Shown: positions 27,718 to 35,750, counted from the stretch's first letter. The stretch: DNA of 60,895 nucleotides from Janthinobacterium psychrotolerans (GCF_001677885.1 NZ_LOCQ01000038.1:1-60895); one strand, 5' to 3'. Numbers and translations: made by a program. Notes: generated from the letters alone by a model not told the origin.

Positions 27718-28155
27718 TCAATAGTGATTTGACTCGTTACCATCGAACGGCCCTGGTTCATCCAGGGTATTTGCGAGGCTTCTATTGCGAGATTCGGCAA
27801 ATTGGACTGAATCGATCCGTGTAGGCGACAAAAATACCGCACTCGCTACGACTGAGAACGCGGTGATGGCATTGCCCGCAGCATCATGCGCTTCAAACTG
27901 TGTGAGTCGTCCTTCCACCTTGACGCGTGCTCCTTTGCAAAGCAACCGCGCGCAATTTTCGGCGGTGTGGTCATAAGTGGTCACCGGGAGCCATATTCCA
28001 CCGCTTTGCGTATAAGATCCGTCACCGGTCTTCTCGTATTCATCAAAAAACACCCGCATTTCTGCCGCCTTCATCGTTTTTCCTTTTTTTGCGGTGATGT
28101 TTTTAAGGGAAGGTGCGTCTGCTAAATTACCGACTCCTTGAAATATGTTTGGCAT
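27718..28155 (-). CDS. ssb: ICE single-stranded DNA-binding protein (SSB-like)
   Basis: The start MPNIFQGVGNLADAPSLKNI, ATG at 28155 with GGAGG upstream, matches OB-fold SSB proteins of ICEs. Later strands follow: WLPVTTYDHTAENCARLL, then GARVKVEGRLTQFEAHD. About 145 residues. Such a protein would coat single-stranded transfer or replication DNA. The C-terminus ends FDGNESNHY, without the acidic DDIPF-type tip that host SSBs use to bind partners. It sits with DUF3158, TIGR03761 and DUF2857 genes as in related ICEs. Confidence 0.75.
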   Translation of the reverse strand: MPNIFQGVGNLADAPSLKNITAKKGKTMKAAEMRVFFDEYEKTGDGSYTQSGGIWLPVTTYDHTAENCARLLCKGARVKVEGRLTQFEAHDAAGNAITAFSVVASAVFLSPTRIDSVQFAESRNRSLANTLDEPGPFDGNESNHY

Positions 28156-28260
28156 TCCAACCTCCAAGCTCATTAAGCGCCACATGTTTCCACAAGAGGC
28201 TCGGCGCATCTGCCTATAGTGGGTTTGAATGGAAGAAGTACATCAGGCAAGGCTTATGCT

Positions 28261-28827
28261 TTACCGGTGAATTAGTTCCTTGAAATACCGTAAAATCGAC
28301 CGATTGTGTTTTTCCTGAGCATTTAGAAAGGTGACCAGCTTATTGACAGTCTGGTACCATTGAACAAGATCGGATGGAAGCGGTGACAAAAAATGCTCAA
28401 GTTCATCCCATGCGATGTGGCTGGTATCGCTGGTTCCGGCGCGTCTCCACCGAAGCGATAACTGACCAGTGGATCCTCGGGTGTGGATGGCCAAATAGAA
28501 ACGTTTTGCCTTAATTGATTTGGTAGCTACAGCGAGCCGCCGCATGTCTTGGTGGACCTGGTCAACAGCAGCTTGTGCTTTGTTCAGGCGGCGGCGGTCA
28601 CCCCTACCCTTAAAGGCTTTTCGGTCTACATCATGTTGACCGGCAAGATCAGAAGCAATTTTGCCTGATGTTGACGATGGGTTGGGGGCAACCCAATCCA
28701 TGTCGCTAAGCGGCATCGCTGTCAACGACGGTAGCCGTACCGGACGGAAGGCGACATCGGCACCTGGCGCATCCATGGATTCCCGAGCCGATTGTTCCAA
28801 TTGGGAAGGAAGATTGTCGCAGTTCAT
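28261..28827 (-). CDS. DUF3158-like ICE protein (188 aa)
   Basis: An AGGAGG site sits before ATG 28827 (MNCDNLPS), preferred over the upstream in-frame ATG at 28848. The middle is basic (KAFKGRGDRRRLNKAQAAVD); the C-terminal half has LYLAIHTR-like strands followed by SLRWRRAG and helices. Its place between TIGR03761 and ssb is where DUF3158 genes lie in PFGI-1/ICEclc-type elements; I base the call on position, size and general pattern. Function is unknown, probably DNA replication or processing of the element. Confidence 0.55.
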   Translation of the reverse strand: MNCDNLPSQLEQSARESMDAPGADVAFRPVRLPSLTAMPLSDMDWVAPNPSSTSGKIASDLAGQHDVDRKAFKGRGDRRRLNKAQAAVDQVHQDMRRLAVATKSIKAKRFYLAIHTRGSTGQLSLRWRRAGTSDTSHIAWDELEHFLSPLPSDLVQWYQTVNKLVTFLNAQEKHNRSILRYFKELIHR

Positions 28828-28866
28828 AATGCCTCCTGAAAATATCACCAGTCTTATTGCGGCTGC

Positions 28867-30015
28867 TTAAAGCAATTTGTCGATTGCCGTAGCGTCAATG
28901 TCGTTCCCAGCCTGTTTCGCCATCTCTGAGCTGACATGCGCCAGTATGGCTTTTTCATTTGGCGCCAAATTCAGTCGTCTACGACTGTGGCGTGGTTGAA
29001 TTTTTCCGCTGTATACATCAGGGGGAATTTGGCCCAATAATTGAATCACGTCCGTCTGGCGTTTTGCCGCATCACCGGATGCATTTGGAACAAAATCGGC
29101 TCGGCATAAATCGCGAAGTTCTGGACGCATCAAAAATCGCTCAAAGCGGGCCGTCTCAATGAACGCCGCCCGTATTGCACGTGTTAGTTCGCGGATGCTT
29201 TGCCGACCTTGATCATCGGTGAGCTGATCTTTCCGTACCAGTGTTTTTACAGTTCGAATGTAGTAGTCGAAATGTACGACGAGATCGCTGATTGCGTAGC
29301 CATATGGGCTTTTAAATCCAAGCAGAAGCACCTTTGGTTCAGCTGAACGCAAAATGGAGTATTGCAGGCCTCGGCTTCGCTGCGCTTCCAGTTTTTGCTG
29401 CAGTCGATTTACTTCGCGCTCCAATCGACGGGTAATGTCTTGCATGAGTTCTTCGTGCCGTAATAGTGCCCAATCAGCATACGGATTATCAGCACCAGAT
29501 AGGAGCCATAAACATTTGAGGGCGGCCGCGACCCGCTTCCCGCCTACAATTTGTGCGAATTGCCCATTTGGATCTTTGGCCCGACCCATAAATAGGCGAA
29601 ACGCCTCCTTGGTGTGTAGTTGCATCGTGTCTTGGTCTTCATTGATCAGAGATCCAAGACTTTGAAGATGTGCAGCTTCTTGTGTCGAGACAATTTTTTC
29701 TGCACCAGCCCTGTTTTCGTACTCTTCCTGCATGGCGTTGAATTCCAGAAGTCGTTCTTCATACAGCATTAGTCGTTTGAATCGAGGATCATTTTCGTTC
29801 GGTGTATCTGATTCCAAAAGGTCGCGCAATGCCTCGCGCTCTTTAAGTATGGAATAGCCATCAGGAAATGGTGAACTATTTTCAGTTTCAAATACCACTT
29901 CGGTTGTAGTCGCAAACGGTGAAGGAATAGAAGAATAGATATCTGCTATTGAGACGAGCTTTTTTGAAGCGTCATGGCCCTCTACGGTGGAGTGGTCCTG
30001 AATATTAGCTGCCAT
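28867..30015 (-). CDS. Integrating conjugative element protein TIGR03761 (PFL_4669 family, 382 aa)
   Basis: The core matches the family: MQLHTKEAFRLFMGR, then GGKRVAAALKCLWLL, DNPYADWALLRHEE, a long helix with EVNRLQQKLEAQR, and LLGFKSPYGYAISDLVVHFD. The first 110 residues are a longer, variable extension. The family is found only in ICEs of this type, next to replication and SSB genes; its biochemical role is unknown. AGGGGA precedes the ATG. It ends 18 bp before the DUF3158-like frame region and is probably co-transcribed. Confidence 0.8.
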   Translation of the reverse strand: MAANIQDHSTVEGHDASKKLVSIADIYSSIPSPFATTTEVVFETENSSPFPDGYSILKEREALRDLLESDTPNENDPRFKRLMLYEERLLEFNAMQEEYENRAGAEKIVSTQEAAHLQSLGSLINEDQDTMQLHTKEAFRLFMGRAKDPNGQFAQIVGGKRVAAALKCLWLLSGADNPYADWALLRHEELMQDITRRLEREVNRLQQKLEAQRSRGLQYSILRSAEPKVLLLGFKSPYGYAISDLVVHFDYYIRTVKTLVRKDQLTDDQGRQSIRELTRAIRAAFIETARFERFLMRPELRDLCRADFVPNASGDAAKRQTDVIQLLGQIPPDVYSGKIQPRHSRRRLNLAPNEKAILAHVSSEMAKQAGNDIDATAIDKLL

Positions 30016-30042
30016 GTTAGTCCCCTGTGGGTAGAATAAGTT

Positions 30043-30717
30043 TTATGAAATATTCGAAGTCGTTCTCTTGGAAAGGTTAACTAATTTGTGCACGCAGCTG
30101 CCGCCGTCCCATTTGGTTCCTTGCTGAGAGGATTGATCATTTTTCGTCGCCATTCCTTGATTACCAAATGGCTCAAATTCATTAATAACTAGCCACAATG
30201 TCGCCAGGGTATGAGATGGAAAAATCTTATGAAGTAGGACAATTTTCTCTCGAATCGGAGAATTTTGATTCGTTTTAACAATTTTGTCCCAGCTATCATG
30301 TATATCTTCGCGTTCATAAGGGCTTGGCATAGGAGGCCGGCCTAAGCGTTGTTCAGAAAGGAGGAGTTGCTTTGCTGCCTTTGCTTCTTTACTGCTCATC
30401 TTGAACATTTTGCATATCATCGAAACAGAAGCACCATGTCGTACAAAATATTCTTTCAATTGGCGAACTCTTCGTTCATCTGCTGCTTGCGCGAAAGCAT
30501 GGGATAGTTGTTTCTCGTTTAAGGTTACCTCCATAGTTACGTTTTGGAAATGTGACGCACGTAAGGCATCCCGTGACGACAAGTTGCGCAAATTTTCAAC
30601 CCATTCGGAGTCGATTCCTTGGCTTAACAGGGATGCAGTATCGTTATCCGCTTGATCGAGCAGCGATTCGATAATTAGTACACGGATTGCTGCATCTTTA
30701 ACATTGAGCTTGATCAT
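30043..30717 (-). CDS. DUF2857-like ICE protein (224 aa)
   Basis: The pattern of a helical N-terminus, QLSHAFAQAADERRVRQLKE, then YFVRHGASVSMICKMFKMSS and EAKAAKQLLL, is that of DUF2857, an ICE protein with a probable helix-turn-helix (about 95-125). A C-terminal extension of 80 residues is poorly conserved and includes WDKIVKTNQNSPIREKIVLL. The start overlaps the stop of the small gene upstream (ATGA). DUF2857 genes usually lie near parA/dnaB/parB genes, which are not in this window. Confidence 0.65.
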   Translation of the reverse strand: MIKLNVKDAAIRVLIIESLLDQADNDTASLLSQGIDSEWVENLRNLSSRDALRASHFQNVTMEVTLNEKQLSHAFAQAADERRVRQLKEYFVRHGASVSMICKMFKMSSKEAKAAKQLLLSEQRLGRPPMPSPYEREDIHDSWDKIVKTNQNSPIREKIVLLHKIFPSHTLATLWLVINEFEPFGNQGMATKNDQSSQQGTKWDGGSCVHKLVNLSKRTTSNIS

Positions 30718-30992
30718 TTTTTTCCCTTTGATGTTGGGACGAGGGGAAAATTGACATAGCGACGCGAGCCGCAGGTTAAGTGATACTCAATGCTAAAGAG
30801 CGGAATTTTATTGCCCGAAAGAATGCCGGTTGAGAAATAGGGAGTAACTGCAGAACGAAGAGGAGGCCCCATAGAGCAGAGGCCGTTGCGGTAGCAAAAG
30901 GCAATAATATCTTGTGAACTGGCGGTATTAACCGAACCCAGCTTTAAAACCCATGGTACGAAATTAATGATGTGTTTGCTTTGGTTTGTCAT
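30714..30992 (-). CDS. Small hypothetical protein (92 aa)
   Basis: A GAGGAGT site precedes the ATG. The product is soluble with Cys pairs (AFCYRNGLCSMG). No family is recognised. It is the first gene of the leftward maintenance operon and overlaps the DUF2857-like gene by 4 bp, suggesting a linked role. Confidence 0.55.
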   Translation of the reverse strand: MTNQSKHIINFVPWVLKLGSVNTASSQDIIAFCYRNGLCSMGPPLRSAVTPYFSTGILSGNKIPLFSIEYHLTCGSRRYVNFPLVPTSKGKK

Positions 30993-31018
30993 GATAACTC
31001 CTCAAGTTCATCGAACAT

Positions 31019-31265
31019 GAGGAGTTGGCCATGTAGAAACTACACTTTCATTCCCAAAATGGATGAGTCCGCATTTTGTATTAACGCAATTTTGTATTCA
31101 ACCTTCCACCGACCAACCCCGCAAAGTTAATTTAGCACAAAAATCGAGATGTCAACATATTTTTTATCTGCTTACCTTATGAGCTGACTCAAGCAAGTTA
31201 TTAAAAGCTGATTAAATTTCATTTAGAAAAATTATTAAACATAAAATATATTGCTAACTGATAAA
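31019..31265. other. AT-rich intergenic stretch beside the tandem repeats
   Basis: About 245 bp, strongly AT-rich toward 31190-31265 (runs such as TTAAATTTCATTTAGAAAAA). It contains a repeated CGCATTTTGTATT / GCAATTTTGTATT pair at about 31071-31100. It borders a GC-rich repeat array, giving a sharp composition change. It probably also carries the promoter of the leftward operon. Confidence 0.5.
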
Positions 31266-31273
31266 TGACACTT

Positions 31274-31812
31274 AGCAGCAGCATCTGGTGGAAGGCGCCG
31301 GCGCCGCCGGCAGCAGCTGCAGCGTTGACGGTAGCGCGCCACACCGTGCCGGTGGCACCGTGTGGCGCTGCGGCCGGCGGGCAGGAACAGGGCAGGGACT
31401 TGCGGCGTGGCCGCCCACGCCGGACAGCAGCAGCATCTGGTGGAAGGCGCCGGCGCCGCCGGCAGCAGCTGCAGCGTTGACGGTAGCGCGCCACACCGTG
31501 CCGGTGGCACCGTGTGGCGCTGCGGCCGGCGGGCAGGAACAGGGCAGGGACTTGCGGCGTGGCCGCCCACGCCGGACAGCAGCAGCATCTGGTGGAAGGC
31601 GCCGGCGCCGCCGGCAGCAGCTGCAGCGTTGACGGTAGCGCGCCACACCGTGCCGGTGGCACCGTGTGGCGCTGCGGCCGGCGGGCAGGAACAGGGCAGG
31701 GACTTGCGGCGTGGCCGCCCACGCCGGACAGCAGCAGCACCTGGTGGAAGGCGCCGGCGCCGCCGGCAGCAGCTGCAGCGTTGACGGTAGCGCACCACAC
31801 CGTGCCGGTGGC
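31274..31812. repeat. 152-bp GC-rich tandem repeat, about 3.5 copies
   Basis: Units start with AGCAGCAGCATCTGGTGGAA at 31274, 31426, 31578 and 31730, exactly 152 bp apart; the fourth breaks off at 31812. Copies are nearly identical, with changes only in the last (CATCTGG to CACCTGG, GCGCGCC to GCGCACC). Each contains a near-palindrome, CACACCGTGCC with GGCACCGTGTG, able to form an 11-bp hairpin with one mismatch. As 152 is not a multiple of 3 and many frames are open on both strands, the array is not a protein repeat despite long open frames. Confidence 0.9.
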
Positions 31813-31833
31813 GCGATACGTCCTTCAATCCGG

Positions 31834-31863
31834 TTGACAGCGTCGTCCTATTGTTGATATTAA
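31834..31863 (+). promoter_or_regulatory. Predicted sigma-70 promoter for the antirestriction gene
   Basis: A consensus -35 TTGACA (31834-31839), an 18-bp spacer and -10 TATTAA (31858-31863). It lies 22 bp after the tandem repeat and 176 bp before the antirestriction start, leaving a long leader. Confidence 0.55.
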
Positions 31864-31966
31864 ATTTGCTCGCACCTGAGCAACCGCGGTGGGTCAAACT
31901 CTTGCAACCCACACGTCCTGGCCAGCCTTGCCAGGGTCAGAGTCTCTGTAGCGCTTCTACCACCCC

Positions 31967-31990
31967 GATCGGGAAGACTTCTTCTCGATC
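31967..31990 (+). promoter_or_regulatory. Hairpin in the klcA leader
   Basis: GATCGGGAAGA and TCTTCTCGATC form an 11-bp stem with one mismatch and a 2-nt loop. A smaller stem CCTGGC/GCCAGG lies upstream at 31918-31936. A T-run follows at 32020-32026, before the GGAG ribosome-binding site. The leader could attenuate or control translation. Confidence 0.4.
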
Positions 31991-32039
31991 CCCTGGGGCT
32001 CGGATGGTCTTCCTTTCGCTTTTTTTAACGGAGATCATC

Positions 32040-32480
32040 ATGGAAATGAATGCAAACACCCAGCTGTATGACAACAGCATTTGTCCTATTGGAGCAGTGC
32101 TGGTGACTGATGTCGACGAACGAATGGAATGTCTGCCCAACGTGGCGGGCATGCGGTGCGTGCTGTTGGAATTCACCGTTTACAGCATGCTCGGTCGCAT
32201 GAGCCAAGACTACGCGGGCGGATACTGGGATTTCTACAAGTTGTCGAACGGCGGTTTCTACATGGCACCGCAAACCGACGGTACCTTTCGGATGCGCTGC
32301 GAAAACATGTTCGAAGCGGAAGTGAGTGCCCAGACGGCGGGTCTTATTGCGTGCGCCATGGCCTATAGCCATCTGTCTTTTTCCGAGGACGCCGATTGCT
32401 TCGGAGAGGCATATATTTTGCTGTGGCAATACCTGGCCCAGCAACCGAACGCAGCGACAATTTTCGCGGCTTTGGACTAA
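32040..32480 (+). CDS. klcA: Antirestriction protein, ArdB/KlcA family (146 aa)
   Basis: The family core GGYWDFYKLSNGGFYMAP is clear (about residues 60-78), with AGLIACAMAYSHLSF and LLWQYLAQQPNA after it. Length is normal. ArdB/KlcA proteins block type I restriction-modification enzymes without mimicking DNA, protecting mobile DNA on entry to a new host. I chose the ATG at 32040 with a GGAG site; an upstream in-frame extension is only leader sequence. The gene has its own strong promoter and a structured leader, as expected for an early-entry gene. Confidence 0.88.
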   Translation: MEMNANTQLYDNSICPIGAVLVTDVDERMECLPNVAGMRCVLLEFTVYSMLGRMSQDYAGGYWDFYKLSNGGFYMAPQTDGTFRMRCENMFEAEVSAQTAGLIACAMAYSHLSFSEDADCFGEAYILLWQYLAQQPNAATIFAALD

Positions 32481-32563
32481 CTGACGCCATGGCCACGGAT
32501 ATGTTCCCGATCGTCGCCTCCAGTCCCATACCTGCCGCATGATCTAGCCTGATTGCAATCGAG

Positions 32564-32615
32564 GAAGCTGGCTTTGATTCTCAAGAATCAAATGCCAGCT
32601 TCTTCAATTTTTTTA
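32564..32615 (+). terminator. Rho-independent terminator after klcA
   Basis: GAAGCTGGC-TTTGATTCT pairs with AGAATCAAA-T-GCCAGCTTC (18 bp, one bulge, 2-nt loop), followed by TTCAATTTTTTTA. It ends rightward transcription from klcA. The right arm overlaps the last codons of the convergent H-NS gene; leftward no T-run follows. Confidence 0.7.
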
Positions 32616-32899
32616 CCGGATTCGAGCCATTCTTTTACCCATTTTGGCTGGCGGCCACGGCCGCTCCACTGCAGCCTCGGATCAGTTGGATGCCGGTATT
32701 TGACAGCAACTGTTTGCTTCACCTTCGCAGGAGCACCATTCCCGACAAGGTCTTTGAGCGATACACCTGCTCGCTGTGCAATTTCCAGAATTTGCGCGCG
32801 AGCATCGCTGATGTCTTTCTGTTCCATTATCTTCAATTGTTTCTTGACCTGATCTTGCAGTTCGCGAAGTTCGGAAATAGAAAAATTTTCAAGATTCAT
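32588..32899 (-). CDS. H-NS family nucleoid protein (103 aa)
   Basis: An N-terminal coiled coil (LRELQDQVKKQLKIMEQK) for dimerisation is followed by the C-terminal DNA-binding motif KYRHPTDPRLQWSGRGRQPK (about 67-86), the AT-hook-like loop of beta-proteobacterial H-NS/Bv3F proteins. Such proteins silence AT-rich foreign genes. Carried on a mobile element it may reduce the cost of the element to its host or silence its own transfer genes. It is convergent with klcA and shares its terminator. Confidence 0.88.
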   Translation of the reverse strand: MNLENFSISELRELQDQVKKQLKIMEQKDISDARAQILEIAQRAGVSLKDLVGNGAPAKVKQTVAVKYRHPTDPRLQWSGRGRQPKWVKEWLESGKKIEEAGI

Positions 32900-33123
32900 A
32901 TGTCATTTTCCTGACGTTAATATAGCCAGTAAGTTACCACATGTCCCAAGCAGCCATGCTTCATTTTTGGATCTACGAGCTCGGATAGCACCGTTCCAAG
33001 CGCGGGTAGGCACGATTTCTCGCCAGCATGGATGAGTAATAGGGGCTGAACAAGGCATAATTACTAAAGTCTGCACAGCTGCAGGTGTACAGCTATGCCA
33101 GGCTTACACTCTAGAGGTAATCA

Positions 33124-33462
33124 ATGCCACGACCAAAACGGAGAATGAGTGCGATCGAGTTTGACGCGATCCAGGTATTGCTGCCTGGTATCAGCAAAAA
33201 GCGCTGTGCGGTCGCCCGGGCGGCATTGGTCGATGGCGAGACGCTGGCCGTCGTTGGTAGCAGATTCAACTGCTCACGCCAAGCGGTCAACACGTTGGTC
33301 AATATTTTTTGCGACGGCCTGGCGCGCTTTCATGAGGCTCAGCGGGTGATGAATGACGGTGAGTTGGTGCCGCCCGGGTGGGAAAGGGTCGCGCTTATCG
33401 CGCCAAGTCATCTAATCAATAAGTTGCGCGTAGAGATCAATGAACTGCAAAACACCAACTGA
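33124..33462 (+). CDS. KorA/TrfB-like transcriptional repressor (112 aa)
   Basis: The sequence follows the KorA/TrfB pattern: an IEFDAIQVLLPGISKKR start, VARAALVDGETLAVVG, a helix-turn-helix SRFNCSRQAVNTLVN (about 46-60), and WERVALIAPSHLI where KorA proteins have the dimerisation strand. In IncP plasmids KorA is a global repressor of replication and transfer genes. An AGAGGT site precedes the ATG. I found no KorA-type GTTTAGCTAAAC operator by eye, so targets are unknown. Confidence 0.7.
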   Translation: MPRPKRRMSAIEFDAIQVLLPGISKKRCAVARAALVDGETLAVVGSRFNCSRQAVNTLVNIFCDGLARFHEAQRVMNDGELVPPGWERVALIAPSHLINKLRVEINELQNTN

Positions 33463-33593
33463 CAGGTTCTATCGAAACGGCAATGGGCTGAAGGACATTC
33501 TGGACATGGCACCGGCTAGCACGGCAACTGCCGCCACGAGGATATACAAATACACGGTAGGCGCTCGCCGCAGGTGGACCAACAATAAAGTTT

Positions 33594-33746
33594 GACATTG
33601 ATCCGCCCATGGGGCTGGATATTTCCACGTATTCGCAAGAGCAACTCGACGCGGTAGCCAGACGACTCAACGAGCGCCCCAGGAAGACGCTACACTACCA
33701 CACACCGGCTCAACGATTTGAACAGTGTGTTGCGTTGACCGATTGA
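33594..33746 (+). pseudogene. IS30-family transposase, C-terminal fragment
   Basis: Fifty codons encode MGLDISTYSQEQLDAVARRL, then NERPRKTLHYHTPAQRFEQC and a TGA at 33744-33746. This is the conserved end of IS30-family transposases after the last catalytic residue. The rest of the gene is missing. Confidence 0.75.
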
Positions 33747-33749
33747 ATC

Positions 33750-33954
33750 CGCACCCCAAAGCAGCCATTCGCACACGAAGTGGTGGGCAGCTTGCCTTGC
33801 TCAAACCTCGCAAGCAATTTCATGCGTATCTTTCCACATGGTGCTAGCTAACGCTGCAGCCGGGTCGGCGTACCGTTCAAGTGCCGAGTTGGGCCCAAAG
33901 GGGCATTTTTTTCTAGAGTTATACAACTACCGCATTAGCCGCGCCGCAGCCCGA
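33750..33954. other. Gap after the IS30 remnant
   Basis: About 200 bp without a supported gene; probably IS30 flanking debris. Confidence 0.3.
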
Positions 33955-34524
33955 CTATTGAATGAACAGGGTGCCGCCATTCCTGCTTGCGTTTGCAATC
34001 AGGCTTAGAAGGGCTTCTTGCACTGGCTCCTTGTCGATGTTCGTAGCAGACAAGCTCTCTTGCCGCAGCTCCGCTGCCATTTCGGTGAGATCTGCTCCCG
34101 CTACGCGCCCCCCCGGAATAAGAAATTCCCGCAGGCGACCGGATCGGACCTCTCCCACTAAGGCAGCAAGCGCCGCAGCGTCTCCAAGTACCCACCCCTC
34201 ATTTTCCCCATCTTCGTAGCCCCACCCAACGGACACACAAAAATCACCCATTTGTGTCTCCTCAATCAGCCCATCATGTTCAGCCAGTAGATCCCGAACG
34301 GATGTCTCAATCAAGGTGCAAGGTCGCACCGCGAGAATGAAGCGGAGATTTCGAGACTTGGCCATAAATAACGCGAGCCGGATTTCATATGTATTGCGGA
34401 TGCTCGGACCGGCCTTGCTCAGCACGACAACCTTGTCGGTCACATAGGTCGGAAGCACCGCGCGGGGTGTCGGCTGGGATTCTAACGGCGATGGCGGTAG
34501 CGGCTTCTTGAAAAAGTTGAACAT
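33955..34524 (-). CDS. Hypothetical protein (189 aa)
   Basis: TAGGAGA before the ATG supports the start. The protein begins MFNFFKKPLPPSP, then a proline-rich linker, then a soluble domain (about 30-180) with VVVLSKAGPSIRNTYEIRLA and NLRFILAVRPCTLIETS. No membrane segment or known motif is seen. It is a single leftward gene in the cargo between the IS30 scrap and the cassette-like gene. Confidence 0.6.
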   Translation of the reverse strand: MFNFFKKPLPPSPLESQPTPRAVLPTYVTDKVVVLSKAGPSIRNTYEIRLALFMAKSRNLRFILAVRPCTLIETSVRDLLAEHDGLIEETQMGDFCVSVGWGYEDGENEGWVLGDAAALAALVGEVRSGRLREFLIPGGRVAGADLTEMAAELRQESLSATNIDKEPVQEALLSLIANASRNGGTLFIQ

Positions 34525-34589
34525 CAGTAAAATCTCCTAAGTGGTCCAAATGTTAAGAGTACTATCGCCGAAACGCGCAGCGTCTAAGT

Positions 34590-34724
34590 AGTCGAGTTGA
34601 CGGCACGGGGAATGGCCGCTCCTGGCCGAATCCTGCCGATTTTACGCGACAGCGAACTGGCGTCCGGCCAGTTCGGTCGCTGCCGCCCCGCGCCGAAAGG
34701 CGTCCGCTGGATTTGATGGTTAGC
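34590..34724 (-). repeat. attC-like imperfect hairpin region downstream of the DUF5677-like gene
   Basis: On the - strand the stop codon is followed at once by GCTAACCATCAAATCCAGCG, then GACGCC ... GGCGCG, which looks like the first half of an integron attC. An inner 14-bp stem follows (GCGAC-CGAACTGGC with GCCAGTTCG-CT-GTCGC). A degenerate CTTAGAC lies about 130 bp further on, where GTTRRRY would be expected. The structure is suggestive, not canonical. Confidence 0.35.
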
Positions 34725-34726
34725 GA

Positions 34727-35647
34727 CTAATCGAACGATTCCAGCGGCACAGGCTCTACTCCTTCAAGCGCTAAGAGTTTATTGAATAGTTCTTGTTCGG
34801 CAAGGTATGGTGCCAGCATGCCTTGCCTACGGAAGAACGTAGACGCATACCCGGCCACCGCGTGACTGACCGCAAGAAGGAGGTCTTCAAGCTGTTTTTC
34901 AGTGGCGTCCTTGAAGTCCGCCACTGTCGGGTTGGGAGGTAAATGCGCTTGATAGAAGTAGTTCACCCCATACGGGGAGCCATGGATGATTTCTGACGAG
35001 AGAGAATAAACCAGAGCGTAAGCGGCGAGGAATCGACTACCTGCCTTTCGTCCAGCCAGTTCTCCTACTTTCCTGAAACGGCTTGGCACATCGAGCTTTG
35101 TCCAAACGCCGTTTCCACTTCCCGCAAACTCAGGGAACTCGGGACTTGTGGCATCTTGCACCAAAGGTGACGTTGAAAGCTTCATGGAGAAATCGCCGCT
35201 TCCTACCTGCCGGTTCGTCTGCTTCCATGATGCAAAGGCCACGTACTTCGCTGCGCGTTCCGCGACTGCATCCGATTCCACCAGTATGTATGCCGCGTTA
35301 ATGAACGATTCAATCGCGCTCCGCGCGATTGGGTAGAGGTCTCGCACCGGAATCCCTCTCCAGTCAGCGCACCGCAGGATTGTCGTCACGGATTGCCCAG
35401 CACACATGGCAATGTGCTGAGAAGTCTTGAGCTTCAGTTCACCAAGGTGGCACTCCAATGACTCACCCCGGAAAGATGTTGGCCCTTGTGTGGCGACATA
35501 CAGGCTCATCGTAACGAGTTCAAGTTGTTGGTCTACAATTTCTCGTAGCGATGCCAAGCGATTTTGTTCTTCGGTCACTTGTTTTTGTCCTAGTTTGCGC
35601 AGCTTTGCAAGGGCGGTGCGATTACTTATCGGTGAGCTTCGAGTCAA
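34727..35647 (-). CDS. DUF5677-like helical protein (about 306 aa)
   Basis: The product is nearly all helical: long N-terminal helices, then CADWRGIPVRDLYPIARSAI, SFINAAYILVES, a middle loop and YSLSSEIIHGSPYGVN followed by two long helices. The two-part pattern with a late SE-x-x-H-G motif resembles DUF5677/HEPN-type families. The farthest frame start is a TTG at 35647; no strong ribosome-binding site is seen and the true start may be downstream. A GTTGGGC integron-core-like heptamer lies directly before it, and an attC-like hairpin follows the stop, so it may be a former gene cassette. Confidence 0.5.
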   Translation of the reverse strand: MTRSSPISNRTALAKLRKLGQKQVTEEQNRLASLREIVDQQLELVTMSLYVATQGPTSFRGESLECHLGELKLKTSQHIAMCAGQSVTTILRCADWRGIPVRDLYPIARSAIESFINAAYILVESDAVAERAAKYVAFASWKQTNRQVGSGDFSMKLSTSPLVQDATSPEFPEFAGSGNGVWTKLDVPSRFRKVGELAGRKAGSRFLAAYALVYSLSSEIIHGSPYGVNYFYQAHLPPNPTVADFKDATEKQLEDLLLAVSHAVAGYASTFFRRQGMLAPYLAEQELFNKLLALEGVEPVPLESFD

Positions 35648-35710
35648 ACGCCCAACGTCGGCTCCTGGTCGATAACGGACGTTCCTGGAAGCATCGCCGC
35701 AAGGACACGT

Positions 35711-35750
35711 TGTGTCAAACTTTATTAATTAGTTTGTGTCTTACTTTATT
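35711..35750. repeat. Two direct repeats, possible IS end
   Basis: TGTGTCAAACTTTATT (35711-35726) and TGTGTCTTACTTTATT (35735-35750) are 24 bp apart. The arrangement recalls IS21-type terminal repeats. No transposase is nearby. Confidence 0.35.

Noticed and set aside
31274..31812. CRISPR array
   Set aside because: Units are contiguous 152-bp repeats without unique spacers, and there are no cas genes.
31235..31912. Long open frames on both strands across the GC-rich repeat
   Set aside because: The 152-bp period shifts frame each unit and all frames are open because of high GC. No protein family is seen, so they are not genes.
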